DNA of 64,000 bases, taken from the NCBI RefSeq assembly GCF_029227915.1, contig NC_079877.1, positions 10,539,351-10,603,350 of the forward strand, given 5' to 3'. Source of the DNA: Hydractinia symbiolongicarpus. Lineage: Eukaryota; Cnidaria; Hydrozoa; Anthoathecata; Hydractiniidae. How positions within the stretch are numbered: position 1 is the first letter of the stretch; each line of letters begins with the position of its first letter. Both the position numbers and the translations under genes were made by a program. Below, piece after piece: positions 15,001-26,181 of this stretch. The notes beneath the pieces are model-generated. The model made no database searches. It was not told the DNA's origin and saw only the letters and a program-made list of their open reading frames with translations.

Positions 15001-18000
15001 CGTCTTTAAACTGATCTTATGTATGAAATTCACGTAGAAATGTGGATGTTACACCAAGATTTTCCCTTTGTTTTAGCCAAGGTTTTACCCATATGGATCT
15101 CTTCCTTTTCTTTTTTAAAAAAATGTTGGCTATGATAATTGCGGAGGCAGTAACTGTAGCGGCACGTTTTTTCATTTTGCTTGCCACGATTCAAAGACTT
15201 TTGAAGCAAGTACGCCTAAACGCATTACGTGTAGAAAAGAAATCTTTCACAAAGTTTCCCTACAGGTTATCCGTCAGGCTTTCACCTTCCGTTTAAACAG
15301 ATCGTGTGTTTCAGCTTTTACACTGTTTTGAGTTTCCAAATAATTTGAATATTTTTAATCAATTAAAACACTTTTAACTTTGTGATTAAAGTAAAATGTG
15401 AGATTGATGTGCTGGGAAAAAACGAATTTTAGCATGCTTAATAAAAAAATAAAATAAAAAATTATAAATAATATATATATATATATATATATATTAACTG
15501 TAATTAATAAAGTAAATTGAACATATGATATTTTTCGTCCATTTTTAAGCTCAATCCAGTGGCCTAAGTACTTTTTATGAAGTCAACAGTTTTACTTTTC
15601 AGAAGTTGATTTTCATATATTTTATTCTGAAAAATACGCCACGGCTAGCTAAAGAACTTGAAAACCATCTTAAAGTTTAAATGGACACAAATGTAAAGGA
15701 ACCTCCCTTGGGTTATTGCATGGGCTATTTATACAGTTTAAACATTTCTACCTCATGAAATCCACCTCTCTTTTTCGCATATCTGAAACCTAACTGAGTA
15801 AACATTGCATATCTAAAAAGCCTAAAAATAAACTTTTTTACATATCTAAAGCCTCAATACATACACCTCAAATACACCAAAAATCTTCGACTCTGTCATA
15901 TGCTTTAAATATGCAAAAGCATATGACAGAGTCGAAGATTTCTAACGTTGTTGTTTCTTTTTTTTATTTAGAAACTGGTCAAAGCTGCAATGCTTACCAA
16001 TTTCAGTGTGGCAGTGGAGAGTGTGTTCCAAGACACTGGAAGTGTGACAAAGATAAAGATTGCTCAGATGGGTCTGACGAAAACGATTGTGGTATATTAT
16101 CATTCCAATTAATACTATTGTTTTGTGGTTATCTAATACTTTGTGATAAATATTTTGAGGGTTTTTATTTAAAATTTTAGCCGTAACAACTTGTCGTGTT
16201 GATCAGTTTACTTGTGCCAACAAACGTTGTATACTAAAGTCATGGAAGTGTGATGGTGATAATGATTGTGGAGATCACAGTGATGAATCGCAGTGCAGCC
16301 AAGGTATGTTATGATATGATTGACTGTAGCCGAAATATGTTACGATACAATTGGTTGTAGCCAAAGTGTGTTATGATAGGATTGGTTGTAGCCAAGATAT
16401 GTTATGATTTGATTGACTGTAGTCAAAATATGTTATGATACGATTGGTTGTAGCTAAAGTATGTTATGATACGATTGGTTGTAGCCAAGATGTGTTATAA
16501 TGTAATAGGTTGGTTTTTAAACAAGCTAGTTATGCCACCCATTTGAAGTAAGGGAAAAAGAAAAAAAGTTTTGTTTACTTTTAATTTCCCAGCGTCAGGA
16601 ACTCGTAAGTTGATGAGTTTAATTAAAAGAGTTTTTATTTGAATCGACTTCGCTTGATCTTCAGTCCATGCTATGTTATTCTAGTTACATTTTTTGAATA
16701 ATTGTAGTCTTAGGGAAAGGTTAATGATAATTTAAAGTGATAAAAACAAGTGATAAAAACTCATTTGAAAAAGCTTTCTGTGGAAACGGTTACACTTATT
16801 CTGCTCTAGTTACGTGCGGATCACGACAATTTAAATGTCGAAATGGTCGTTGCATATCAAAGTCGTGGAAATGTGACGGTGATAACGACTGCTCTGATTG
16901 GTCTGATGAGCAAGATTGTGGACATACAACTCTACCAACAACATCACGTTCGTCACACCGACCGTATTCAACTGGTTTGTTGTTTTTATTTATTTATTTA
17001 TTTATTTATTGATTGATTGATTGATTTCATTTATTCATTTATTCGTTTATTCATTTATTCATTTTGCTGTAACAGAAAATAAGATTAAATATTATTGTTT
17101 GTAGCAAAACCTTGCAGCAGTAAGGAATTCAAATGTCATTTTGATGGACACTGCATCCCTTTAAAGAACAAGTGCGATAGTATTAATGACTGTGGTGATT
17201 ATTCTGATGAAAAAAATTGTAGTTGTAAGTCATGAAGAATTTTAATTAATTTTTTTATATCAGAGAAACAAAAAGATATGTATTCACAAAACCTGATGTG
17301 GATTTAGAAGGGGGAGGTTGTTAGGGAAAATTCTCAAAAGACAAAGACAAAACTTGTTTAAGACACATTTATTTTTAAAATCGTTTAACTCGTGTTTACC
17401 TAAAAGCAGAGGCTGGTCAAAACATAGAAATTTATTCATTCGTTCATTTGTTCTTTAGTTTTTGGTCTGTTTTTGTGGGTGAAGTTTAAACCATCTCACA
17501 AGTAAAACTTATCCATTTTTATTTGTAGTTTTAAAGTTTTAATCAGTAAGAAGTACTACTTTAACAAAAACATATAAATGATAGATAACGTGTGTATATA
17601 TTTCACTTTTTGTCAAACTGTGTTATGGTAACGTGCCGTATGCTAGCTCTTGTGTTTGCTTTACATTTGCTCTACATTTTAGCTGTAACTTGTGCTAAGG
17701 GAGAATTCAAGTGTTTATTAGATCAAAAATGTATTTTCGGCCAGTACAGATGTAATGGATACAAAGACTGCGATGATTGGTCAGATGAGAAGGGTTGTAT
17801 GTATATTTAATGTTCTTAGGTTTTATATGCTAATGACAATTTTTAATGAATGAGACGGATAAACAGAAGTTTTTCTCCTTTTGTTCCTAACCTTGGCTTG
17901 AATATGCTTAAGCTTTTTGTTAACATACCAGTTGAATTTTTTGTAGCCGGTACTATTTAACTGCCTTATATAAATAAAAAAATTTATCATGTCTATATTT

Positions 18001-21000
18001 TCTGAATAGGTCCTGTTACTACTCGGAGGACGTTTTCAACCAAATTTTATTGTCCCCCTCCCTTCATGGCGTGTAAAGATCGTAGTGGTTGTTACAACAA
18101 TGAATCTCGATGTGATGGCAGTCGATATTGCAAAGATGGATCAGACGAGAAAGGTTGTCCAAAGACTAGTCCGAAGACTAAGCCGACTCAGAAGCCAGGT
18201 AGGCGGAGTTCAGTTAGTATCTAAGAACCACGTTTGCAGTCTTTGTTGGATATGTATGAAAGAAAGTAGATCATCTGATATTTATGAACCGTTTGAAACT
18301 AGATAAATTCAATTATTGTTTTATATAAGAAATTCTACAACAAACAACATATCCAGGTAAAAGTCCAAACCACGCACTCTTAACATGTTACCATATTATG
18401 TTTAAGAGCTGATAAATTCAATTGCCCTTATAGCTTTCATTGTTCTTTGCAACCGGAAACACTTGTAATTTACCGGAAACACTTTTAATTTACCGGAAAC
18501 CCTTTTAATTTACCGGAAACCCTTTTAATTTACCGGAAACACTTTTAATTTACCGGAAACACTTTTAATTTACCGGAAACACTTTTAATTTATTGGAAAC
18601 ATTGTTAATTTACCGGAAACATTGTTAATTTACCGGAAACACTTTTAATTTACCGGAAACACTTTTAATTTTCCGAAAATCACTTTTCTCTTTATTAAGA
18701 TCTCTTCGCTAAAAACAGTTTTCTTTTTGGTGAAAACATTTTAAAATTTATGATTTCCACCCTTCAAAAAACTTTTTTTTTGAACTACTGTACAATATTG
18801 TAATTTGTCAATGTCCCAAGCAACAGAAGTTAGAGACATATAATTACTTTTTAATTAAAGAAAAGACATTGCTTTTTCTCTTCATACAAACATTGTGCTT
18901 ATGCTATAGTTTGAAGGCCTTCGATGTTTTAACATTTGATAGTGTGTAAGCATGAATGTCATTACCTAAGCAGTTGTTTATTACTTCTGTTTTAGGTTGC
19001 AAAAAGGACGAGTTCTGGTGTAGATCAGGGGAATGCATACCATTAGGTAAAAAATGCGACGGTAACGTGGACTGCTATTCTAAAGAAGACGAGAAAGGTT
19101 GTGGAAATGAAAGTAAGAGTTTGATGTATTTGTTATGTGTACATTATGCCTAACAAAGCAAATTTGGAAATTTTGGATACTTTCCTAGGGTTCAGCAAAA
19201 ATTCAGTAAAAACTGGTCTTATCTGGAATTATCTAAATGTGTCAAATATCTTCCTTTTGTTAATATACTGGAGCATTGTGTATTATGGTTTGTTTTATCT
19301 TATAAAAATGTTATCTGCGGTTCTCTTACTCCAACATCTGAATAACTGAGACGCCTTCTCTGTTATTAGATCAAATCAAAAATTAATGGTCAAAAGCAAG
19401 TTGCAACCATAATCAATTTTTATTTGAAATGATTCAATCAGACACATCTTGTTCAAAAAATATGAAGTTTCTTGAAAAGTCGAAAAAGTTTAGAATAGAA
19501 AAACGTAAACGCTGTAACTACTATGCTTATTTTAGATGAGTGTCTTCCAGCACCATTTGGTTTTAATTGCACAAAACTGGGTCAATGCTACCTGCACAAA
19601 GTGTTGTGTGATGGCAAAACTGATTGTTTGGATTATTCAGACGAAACTAAACAGTGCAGTAAGTCCGTCTTATGTTTGTAAACAAGTACTACCGGAGCCT
19701 GTTCGTGCAAAGGTTACATGAATTGTGACCTAAGCTTTGGTGCAGACCTATTGCTGATCAATGCAAATCTTATGTGTGAATCAGTATATTTTTGAAACGT
19801 ACAGGTAGCTTTTCTTAAACAGGTGTAAACTTTATGTAAACAGCCCAGCTGTAAAGGTCTGGGCCTCAAAATGGACCAATAATAAGGCAGCTTGCTAAGC
19901 CTCTCATTTATTCCTTTCCAAGAAGCCAGAAGGTACGTCAGTTCAATTGCTGATAGAAAAACATGTTGGTGATGGTTCCATGTTTTTTCCAGCGTGGAAA
20001 ACTGGCAAAAATCTCTATAATTTTCCACGAGTACAATGGTAAAAATGACAGCTATCATCGTCAAATAAACAGGCAATTTAAATTAAAACTTTCAGGGTTT
20101 GTATGGGTTTTAAGAAAATTGAACTCTTTTTTTTCAGAGGCAACAGCGCGGGTCAATTCGTTACGATCCAAGGTCATAAATGGTTCTGCAGTTTGGTTGA
20201 CGTGGCAACATGCTGATGTCAGCTTATCGAAAGCTGCAGGCTACATCATAGCTTATATGTAAGTTTTATAGAGTGATTGCTTTTGCGTTTCTCTATGTTG
20301 ATTAGCTTCAAAGTGGCTTGTTGCACACTACTTCAAAATTATCAGTAATGAGGCTATATCATGTACTAACCGCTTTTGATGTGATACTGTAAAATACAAC
20401 GCCTGACTTCAAAAGTGTAGATTAAAGCCCTCTGTTAATATCTCTTTAAATAGTTCGTATAGTTTTAGTCCAAAACACTCTTTGGATGGGCGTAAGTTGT
20501 TCGCATTTATACTGATCTTTTATACTGTTCATTCTGTTCTTTGAAAGCTTTTGTATGTGATTTTTCGATCTTTTCATTTGATTTTGCCTACTAATGTTTT
20601 TTATTATTTTATAGTTTTATATTTATACATATATATTGATTTTTAAACAACAGAACACACGTTGATAACTGCCTGTATAAATATTTTTTATAAATAAATA
20701 AATAAATAAATAAGTAAATATAAATAAATAAGTAAATATAAATAAATAAGTAAATATAAATAAATAAATAAGTAAATATAAATAAATATTTATAAATAAA
20801 TAAACAAATAAATAAATAAATGACCGTTTTTTGTATTGATAAGGTAATAAAATGTGCATACGTTGCTAACTGCTGCTTTTGTTTACTTGCAGGAGAGAGA
20901 GCACACGACAAGTAAAATACATCCGCGTAGGTTTATCCACTTTATCTTACGTGATTGGAAAGCTGCCATCATGTTCCGAGTATATGTTCGCAGTAGCGCT

Positions 21001-22233
21001 TATGCATAATAACGTCATGCCGGCTAATTGGTTATACGTGTCTACCGACAGAGTGACTTTAAGAGGTGGCATTCCTGATGAGCCAACCGGTGTTGTAGTC
21101 AGCAGACACGCAATCATATGGGAGGAAGATGAAGCTTCCTGTCTTAGACAGGGCTACGTGTTGCAGGGTCGACGGGTATGTTGTTTTTGGGACGTTACTT
21201 TTTATAGAAGTAGCGCGTGTAGATATTTTCCATATTTTTGTGTCTTTAGTTATTTTGCAATGAAGGTGTAATCAACGTGGGAATTAATACGAACGGTGTA
21301 ATGCATTACGCGAACCAACAACTGGCAGACAAGAACATAAAAGCTGGCACATATAAATGCACAATTGTTTTGACGTACGGGGGAGAAGCTATATTGGTTA
21401 GACAGTCGGAAACATTTCTGATTCGATACGATGGCAAAAATCTCTTTTCCGTCCAACAAGGCAAAAGTCAAGCTGAAAAGAAAAAGTCTAACACCCTCGT
21501 TTGGGCTATCCCTGTCGCGTTTGTTTTGTTAGCGTTATTCCTTGGCTTACTCCTGATGGGTTACAAGTACCGTCGCTTGCAGCATAGCTTTCTGGCATTC
21601 GCTGCTCGCGGAAATTACTCCCGCCACGAGGATGATTTTGATGATGACGATGATAATATGGTCGTTGGATTTCGTCAAGGTAAGTTAGACCATGTATTTT
21701 GATTGTTATTTGATTGTCATTTAGTCCGCTTTCGAAGAATTTTGATTGCCACTGTAATTTAAATGTCTTCAGGTTTGGCGACGAAGTATTGTTGCAAAAC
21801 CTTAATTTTTATTTACGCTTTCTCAAAAAAAAACGCATTAGTATAAAAATTTCTTCTCATTTCTCCTTAGGCAATATTTTTTTTTGTCTGTGAGCTAATT
21901 TCAAAGTCGACCGTTCTGCAATCAATAAACGCCAATTATAATCTCACCTGTAATCACAGAAATAACCCCCGTCCAAGTAAATGTCATTACTTCATACTAA
22001 AGAAATAACGTGCAACTTATTTATTTTCTGCAATTCCCTGAAGATTGCTCTTACTGCGTATCCATTTGCAGAAATTATCGCAAAAATAGCTTCTTTTCTG
22101 CACTTACTCTGTCGTTTATTCACTTTAAAACAGCTCCCTGTGGCTTACTCATCTTTTGGCAATTTTGTTTACAGGAGAAGATGCACCGATGATCAATCGA
22201 TTTTCAGATGACGAACCGTTGGTGGTGTCTTAA
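1660..22233 (+). CDS. SORL1: SorLA/SORL1-type sorting receptor (Hydra HAB-like), 5' end missing
   Basis: Type I receptor that sorts cargo between Golgi, endosomes and the cell surface. Thirty-two exons can be joined with every phase consistent, giving about 1629 residues plus stop; the entry uses the outer limits. Domain order is VPS10 with 10CC module, five YWTD-type propeller blades, EGF-like module, eight LDLR class A repeats, two FN3-like domains, membrane span and acidic tail. This combination is unique to the SORL1/LR11 family. The last residues ([16 protein letters not shown]) closely match the end of vertebrate SORL1. Human SORL1 is longer, with more class A repeats and six FN3 domains; this shorter form resembles Hydra head-activator-binding protein as recalled. 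Exon details are in the four entries that follow. The signal peptide and propeptide are outside the window. Introns carry several transposons. Confidence in the family is very high; boundaries were read by eye. Confidence 0.96.
3471..3606. repeat. short dispersed repeat, copy A, with perfect hairpin
   Basis: Begins actagtcgatgacccatgaa and ends near cacagacaggcgtat followed by tattataatata. Two relatives with matching ends lie at 31107-31230 and 43705-43830. In this copy the middle is occupied by a perfect inverted repeat: the arm at 3512-3533 pairs with 3541-3562 around a 7-base loop. It is a non-coding mobile-element remnant of unknown class, in SORL1 intron 1. Confidence 0.6.
3634..4875. 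mobile_element. Harbinger-like non-autonomous DNA transposon (1.24 kb)
   Basis: The element is bounded by near-perfect terminal inverted repeats. The left end reads GGGGTCATCTACAAA and the right end is its complement, GGGGTCATCTACAAATTTCG when read inward. It is flanked by TAA on both sides (3631-3633 and 4876-4878), a likely target-site duplication. TAA-type duplications with GGG-starting ends are usual for PIF/Harbinger elements. The interior has no transposase. It holds many copies of a ttcgtatgagtttta-type unit (about 3770-3970) and four copies of a roughly 63-base unit (about 4300-4540). Located in SORL1 intron 1. Confidence 0.75.
5964..6083. repeat. (GACA)n microsatellite
   Basis: A long pure tetranucleotide array preceded by related ggcg-rich units, inside SORL1 intron 4. 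The Cys-Leu-Ser-Val frame on the minus strand is an artefact of the repeat. Confidence 0.9.
11982..14348 (+). other. SORL1: SORL1 exons 15-19: YWTD propeller and EGF module
   Basis: Exons: 11982-12173, 12426-12633, 12805-13006, 13214-13400, 14172-14348. Five LDLR class B blades show YWTD variants: LFYADI, LYFCDS, MFWTDW, VYWVDA and IYWIDW, each followed by a residue pattern such as I.R/I.K typical of the repeat. The fourth position is Asp in every copy, but only MFWTDW keeps the WTD core. Exon 19 is a cysteine-rich EGF-like module ([17 protein letters not shown]) that closes the propeller, as in SORL1 and LDL receptors. Splice phases are continuous throughout. Confidence 0.93.
14657..15316. 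mobile_element. non-autonomous DNA transposon with about 37-bp inverted ends
   Basis: The sequence at 14660-14700 (tacacgat then tttaaacggaaggt) recurs inverted at about 15275-15316 (cacacgat then tttaaacggaaggt), with further similarity outside and inside the core. The interior has no convincing transposase. The exact ends and target-site duplication are unclear. It accounts for much of the long SORL1 intron 19. Confidence 0.55.
15881..15941. repeat. perfect 25-bp-stem hairpin in SORL1 intron 19
   Basis: Bases 15881-15905 are the exact reverse complement of 15917-15941, with an 11-base loop. The hairpin ends about 30 bases upstream of the exon at 15972, in the region expected to hold the branch point and polypyrimidine tract. 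Confidence 0.9.
16294..16510. repeat. 31-bp tandem repeat that includes a splice donor
   Basis: Seven units of exactly 31 bases. Unit 1 is formed by the last ten bases of SORL1 exon 21 (TGCAGCCAAG) plus the first 21 bases of intron 21 (gtatgtta...). Units 2-7 are diverged copies in the intron (tgtagccaaagtatgtta type), so the exon-intron junction itself has been tandemly copied. Some copies keep a GT at the donor position, for example unit 6. Confidence 0.85.
18451..18672. repeat. 20-bp tandem repeat
   Basis: Eleven near-identical 20-base units (taccggaaacacttttaatt) plus one decayed unit, in SORL1 intron 26. No coding potential. Confidence 0.92.
20138..22233 (+). other. SORL1: SORL1 exons 29-32: FN3-like domains, membrane span, sorting tail
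   Basis: Exons: 20138-20258, 20893-21175, 21250-21679, 22175-22233 (stop TAA). Exons 29-30 encode one FN3 domain, with [11 protein letters not shown] and a later YMFAVAL core strand. Exons 30-31 encode a second, membrane-proximal FN3-like domain. The membrane span is the hydrophobic run starting [12 protein letters not shown]. The tail carries FAARGNY, equivalent to the FANSHY retromer-sorting motif of vertebrate SORL1, then a long Asp run (acidic cluster), then DDEPLVVS, equivalent to the GGA-adaptor motif near the vertebrate C-terminus. This predicts Golgi-endosome cycling through retromer and GGA. Confidence 0.92.
20690..20825. repeat. (TAAA)n-type low-complexity array
   Basis: taaa/gtaaata repeats in SORL1 intron 29. 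The open frames of Tyr, Leu, Phe and Ile on the minus strand come from the repeat. Confidence 0.85.
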
Positions 22234-22914
22234 AAAAGATGCGGCTTCACTTCGTCATCGGAATCGGAAGTGAAAAATGGCTTTAAAAAGAATAACGCGT
22301 ACATGTATATATATTTTCTTCAATTCCCTTTATTTAATTATTTTCTTTTTTATAGTAAACGTGTCTTCGTAAGAAGTAACATAGCAGTGCTTGTATCCTC
22401 TTTACCTTGATTATATAATCCGGTTGATGCACAAAAAGGCGCAAACGATAACGTGGTGTCTGGTCATAAAAAAATCAGGCACGTTTTCTGAAAGTTCTGA
22501 AAAAATATGAGTGAAGGCTTCTGCATGACTAATACGACCAGTATTGCTGCACATGATCAAATAGTTAAATTTCTGACTCCAAGCTTGCTCAGAAAAAGTA
22601 AAAGAGCGTCAGGAAAGAAGGATAAAATTTTTTTTGGGAAATTAGGATAATCTACCTAAAAACGCTGCAGACAGTCTGCGTTACTAACTTAGCTTTGATT
22701 TTTGTGACAGCCAGTCTACCATGTTACCGTGCCATATCGAACGTCGCACACGTGTTTCATAAGCACATCAGTGTATATTGGCTGAAAATAATTAGCATGC
22801 CCTCGACATACAAACATTTTGGACATATTTGGGCCTTTAATCGGGTACTAATGTTAAACTAAAAAAAAATGGTTAAAAATACATGTAGTCCGCTGTAAAA
22901 AGGCTTAATTGAAT

Positions 22915-23027
22915 GCAAAATATAACACCATCTGATTAATTAAGCAAAATATAACACCATCTGGTTAATTAAGCAAAATATATCATCTGGTTAATCAAGC
23001 AAAATATATTACCATCTGGTTAATCAA
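22915..23027. repeat. 29-bp tandem repeat, four copies
   Basis: Units of the form gcaaaatataacaccatctg followed by gttaattaa. The third copy is shortened to 26 bases. Confidence 0.85.
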
Positions 23028-25198
23028 GCAAAAGCAAGGTACAAGAATTGCTACACATTTTTTATTGTAAAAGAATATTTGAGTTTTTTTTTACGTGTTT
23101 TTTTTTTGTATGTTTTAAAATTTTCGATGTGTTTTGCAGTTTACTTTGGTGTAAATTTTGATTTATACTTTCCGCAGAAAATGTACTGATGTAAGCAGCG
23201 CTATAAATCTTCATTAAGGCCGCTTTCCATGGTTTATCCGTATATCCTAGCATTTAGTATTTGGACGTTGTCGAATTTTTGTCGCAACGACCTTATATCC
23301 AAGTGTTTCAGATGGACTTTTTGCAATTTTCTGCAATTGAAATTTTTGCAATATTTTCTGCGAATGAGCTTCTTTAACAACCAATTAAAATGGAAAGCGG
23401 CTTCAGGCATATAGATTATTTTTAAAAAAAGGATCAGGTTTTTAGTACAAAATAATTGCTACCGTGTCTGCAGTTTTAATAATTTTTCCTGGGAACGAGG
23501 TTGGTAGTAAATATTTCTCATTGATTTATTGCGTAACATTTTTATACTAAAAGTTGTTTTGTTTTTTGGGTATTTATTCCATGTTTACACGGCGCTTTTT
23601 GCTTTGGAAGAGCTTTCTGTTTATTTACATGAGAAAACATCTGAATAAGCGAGCTTTTTTCTTTTTTTAAATCGGAAAATACTTTTCCCCGCAACTGTTA
23701 GTAATTCCACTGTGAACTGTGTTGCCTAATTTGTATTTGAGTCTTCAACTACCGGTATCACGGACTGTTTTACGGTAGGGGTACTGGATACCGTATATAC
23801 TCTATAATCTTTGCCTCTCTAATAAACCAGACTTTTTGTTATGACTTGAAATAAGGCTGATTATTGCGCGAAACAGTTGTGCTTGAGATCTTTTACGCAT
23901 CTTGATTTTGTGACCTTTCAAAAGCTTACCGAATTTTATTGGTTTAAAATATTAGTAATCTGATTGTCATTCGTTGAAAATTAATTCTGCTGTTTTAGTC
24001 AACTCGCCTAATTCCTAAGGTTTAATGGCTAATCCTGTGGCGAAAATGACGAATAGAGTAAATATGGTGGAAAGACTTTGAGTTGGTGTAAACGGATGTT
24101 GTTAAAATTGTAAACTTGTGTCAAACACGTGATTTTTACAATAAATTGTAAAACAAGCTCTTTGTTTTTTTAACTATACGCTCCATTCGCTAATTCAGAT
24201 TACCAGAAAGTTTAAAAATGTTTGAATCGAGCAGAAACCAAAAGCTAAAAAGAATCGGTCCAGGAATCGAATGTTTTGATGATAACATTCGAATTCGCGG
24301 ACCGGTGTTGTTTTTCTTGTTATTTTTATTCTGTATTATTAGTTGTATATTATTAAATACGCACGATTAAAAATGTGTGGTTTTTCTATATGGTAATTTA
24401 ATAACACGCCGTGTCCGTTTGTACAGGGAAGTTGGTCAAAATAAATTTAAGTTGTTTTTCACTTTGCGTGACTACGGGAACACCTGATACCAAAGCTGGG
24501 TCTAAAAAAGCAGATGATTCTATACTTTTACTACACTTTGAATTTGCTAAAATATCAAAAAAACTCTCCCGAATATTAAACTAAATCAGAAAATTTTGGT
24601 CTAAAATCAGAATGTGTATCATTTGCCGCAAGTTAATAATCCAATGCGTTTAACTTCTTAAACGCAAGCTTTGCAAGATCCCAATAGATCGTGTCCACGG
24701 AAACAAATCGTCGTACACACAATAACGTGAAACCCTCTAACAGCGGACATCCCTTATAGTCAACCTCTCTTAACGAAACATCCGTGCAGCGGCCACTATA
24801 GCGAACGTCGTTTTAAGGTCCCAGGCTTCCCTCGAATTGACCTCTATCTACAGCGGAGACACCAAACAACGGGTCAATAAAACAAATTTTTGTAGATTGT
24901 CTATTTTTATTTTTATAAAATATTTTCTTCCTTGTTTATGTTTTTCTTTAAGTTATTATTTTATTTTTTGAGTTTACGTCTTTTAGGCTCCTGCAATTAG
25001 CTCCTTCTTTTATCCAACAGCCTGCGGGTTATTTCACTTCACTATTGGATTATCCCTATGTAACAAAACCTTATAGCAGATACTTTTTTTTTGAAGATCT
25101 GTTAGTGTCTGTTATATAGAGATTCTACCGTGATTTTGTAACTAAATTGCTTGTCCCTACTGACCGCAAACCGGTGCTTCACGGAAACTTGCAAAGTA

Positions 25199-25625
25199 CA
25201 GTGAAACCTGTCTACAGCAGACTCACAAGTGTCCCCTATAGAAAGATGTTCGCTACATGGTGGTTCATTACAAATAAGCTTATATTGACTCAAAAACCTG
25301 CTCTGAGATGTGAGGGTATAGTAAAATCAAACGTAAAGTTTGCTAAGAGGCTCCGTTTAGAAGAGGACGCCAAAAAATAACATGAGACTAATAGATAAAG
25401 TGGACGACTACGCTACAGAGAGGTCAGTTTTAGAGGTCGACAAATTGGAACCTTAAAACGGCGTCCGCTATAGGCAGACGTCCGCTATAGACAGACGTCC
25501 GCTTTGGATAGGCGTACGCTATGGACAGACGTCCGCTATGGACAATCCGCTACATAAAGGTTTGACAGTTTTCCGTCATTTCATCCTTTCCTGAGAGATG
25601 TGTGCATTATAGGGAGGATTCACTG
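25199..25625. mobile_element. mariner-like MITE
   Basis: Left end CAGTGAAACCTGTC, right end inverted (ends ATTCACTG), flanked on both sides by TA, the target duplication used by Tc1/mariner elements. The interior is built of repeated 'gacgtccgctatagacag' type units. Similar units without clear ends occur near 24734-24860. No transposase. Confidence 0.7.
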
Positions 25626-26181
25626 TATTTAGACAACATTCAATTCATAAGGGAAAATACATTCTTTTTTACGTCTTTTTCTTCATAAAACATAAGGCAA
25701 AAATAAAAACTGTTTATTTGAAACTCCCATAGCGTATTTTAAAATTTGAGCAAATTCTAAAAAAAACGACACGCCTTCTTGTCAAATTGCAAATTTGTTT
25801 ACTTCCACAAATATTTTAAAAAGTCATATATAGTTGCAGTGAGTTGACAAGAACAGCGCGCGTTGGGAAGAACTTGCTTAACGAAATAGAAAGAAACCTA
25901 TAACATTTTTTAATATATAAAAAATAGCACTCGGCTGGAAATCATTTCAATTCAGATGTTTATTTATAATAAAATTCAAATTTAATATATTTATGTTTCC
26001 AATTTCGGTACAATTGCCTCATTATTGGTCAAGCCAAGCGGAACCTAACCGGAGTTTTAAGGCTTCCGCTCCGACAATGCTGCAGATAAAAATTGATCGG
26101 TAAATCGCGCCAAATATATTATTGATACTATTGTGAATCAGCATTTCTTTAAAAAATAATTCTATTTTTTCACCGTGTAAA

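Larger units (their letters stand above)
15972..19658 (+). other. SORL1: SORL1 exons 20-28: eight LDLR class A repeats
   Basis: Exons: 15972-16091, 16181-16303, 16810-16974, 17105-17224, 17683-17796, 18010-18198, 18330-18356, 18996-19112, 19536-19658. Eight of these nine exons each encode one six-cysteine class A repeat, mostly ending in the calcium-binding DxSDE motif ([40 protein letters not shown]). Repeats 7 and 8 are degenerate there (YSKEDE, LDYSDE). At exon 24 a donor at 17797 splits the last cysteine codon (T|GT), which restores the cysteine and keeps frame. Exon 26 is a 27-base linker exon rich in Gln/Thr. All introns here are phase 1, the usual arrangement for shuffled extracellular modules. 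Confidence 0.92.
22234..26181. other. intergenic region between convergent SORL1 and TSC22 genes
   Basis: The 3' ends of two convergent genes face each other. No gene was found. Recognisable contents are a 26- to 29-base tandem repeat (four copies, 22915-23027), a mariner-like MITE (25199-25625) and a related decayed fragment near 24734-24860. The rest is AT-rich unique-looking DNA. Confidence 0.6.

Noticed and set aside
15042-15296. 84-residue frame as a transposase
   Set aside because: It lies inside a TIR element but has no recognisable catalytic or DNA-binding motif.
18451-18672. Regular 20-bp repeats resembling a CRISPR array
   Set aside because: Units are directly adjacent with no spacers, inside an intron of an animal gene; it is a simple tandem repeat.
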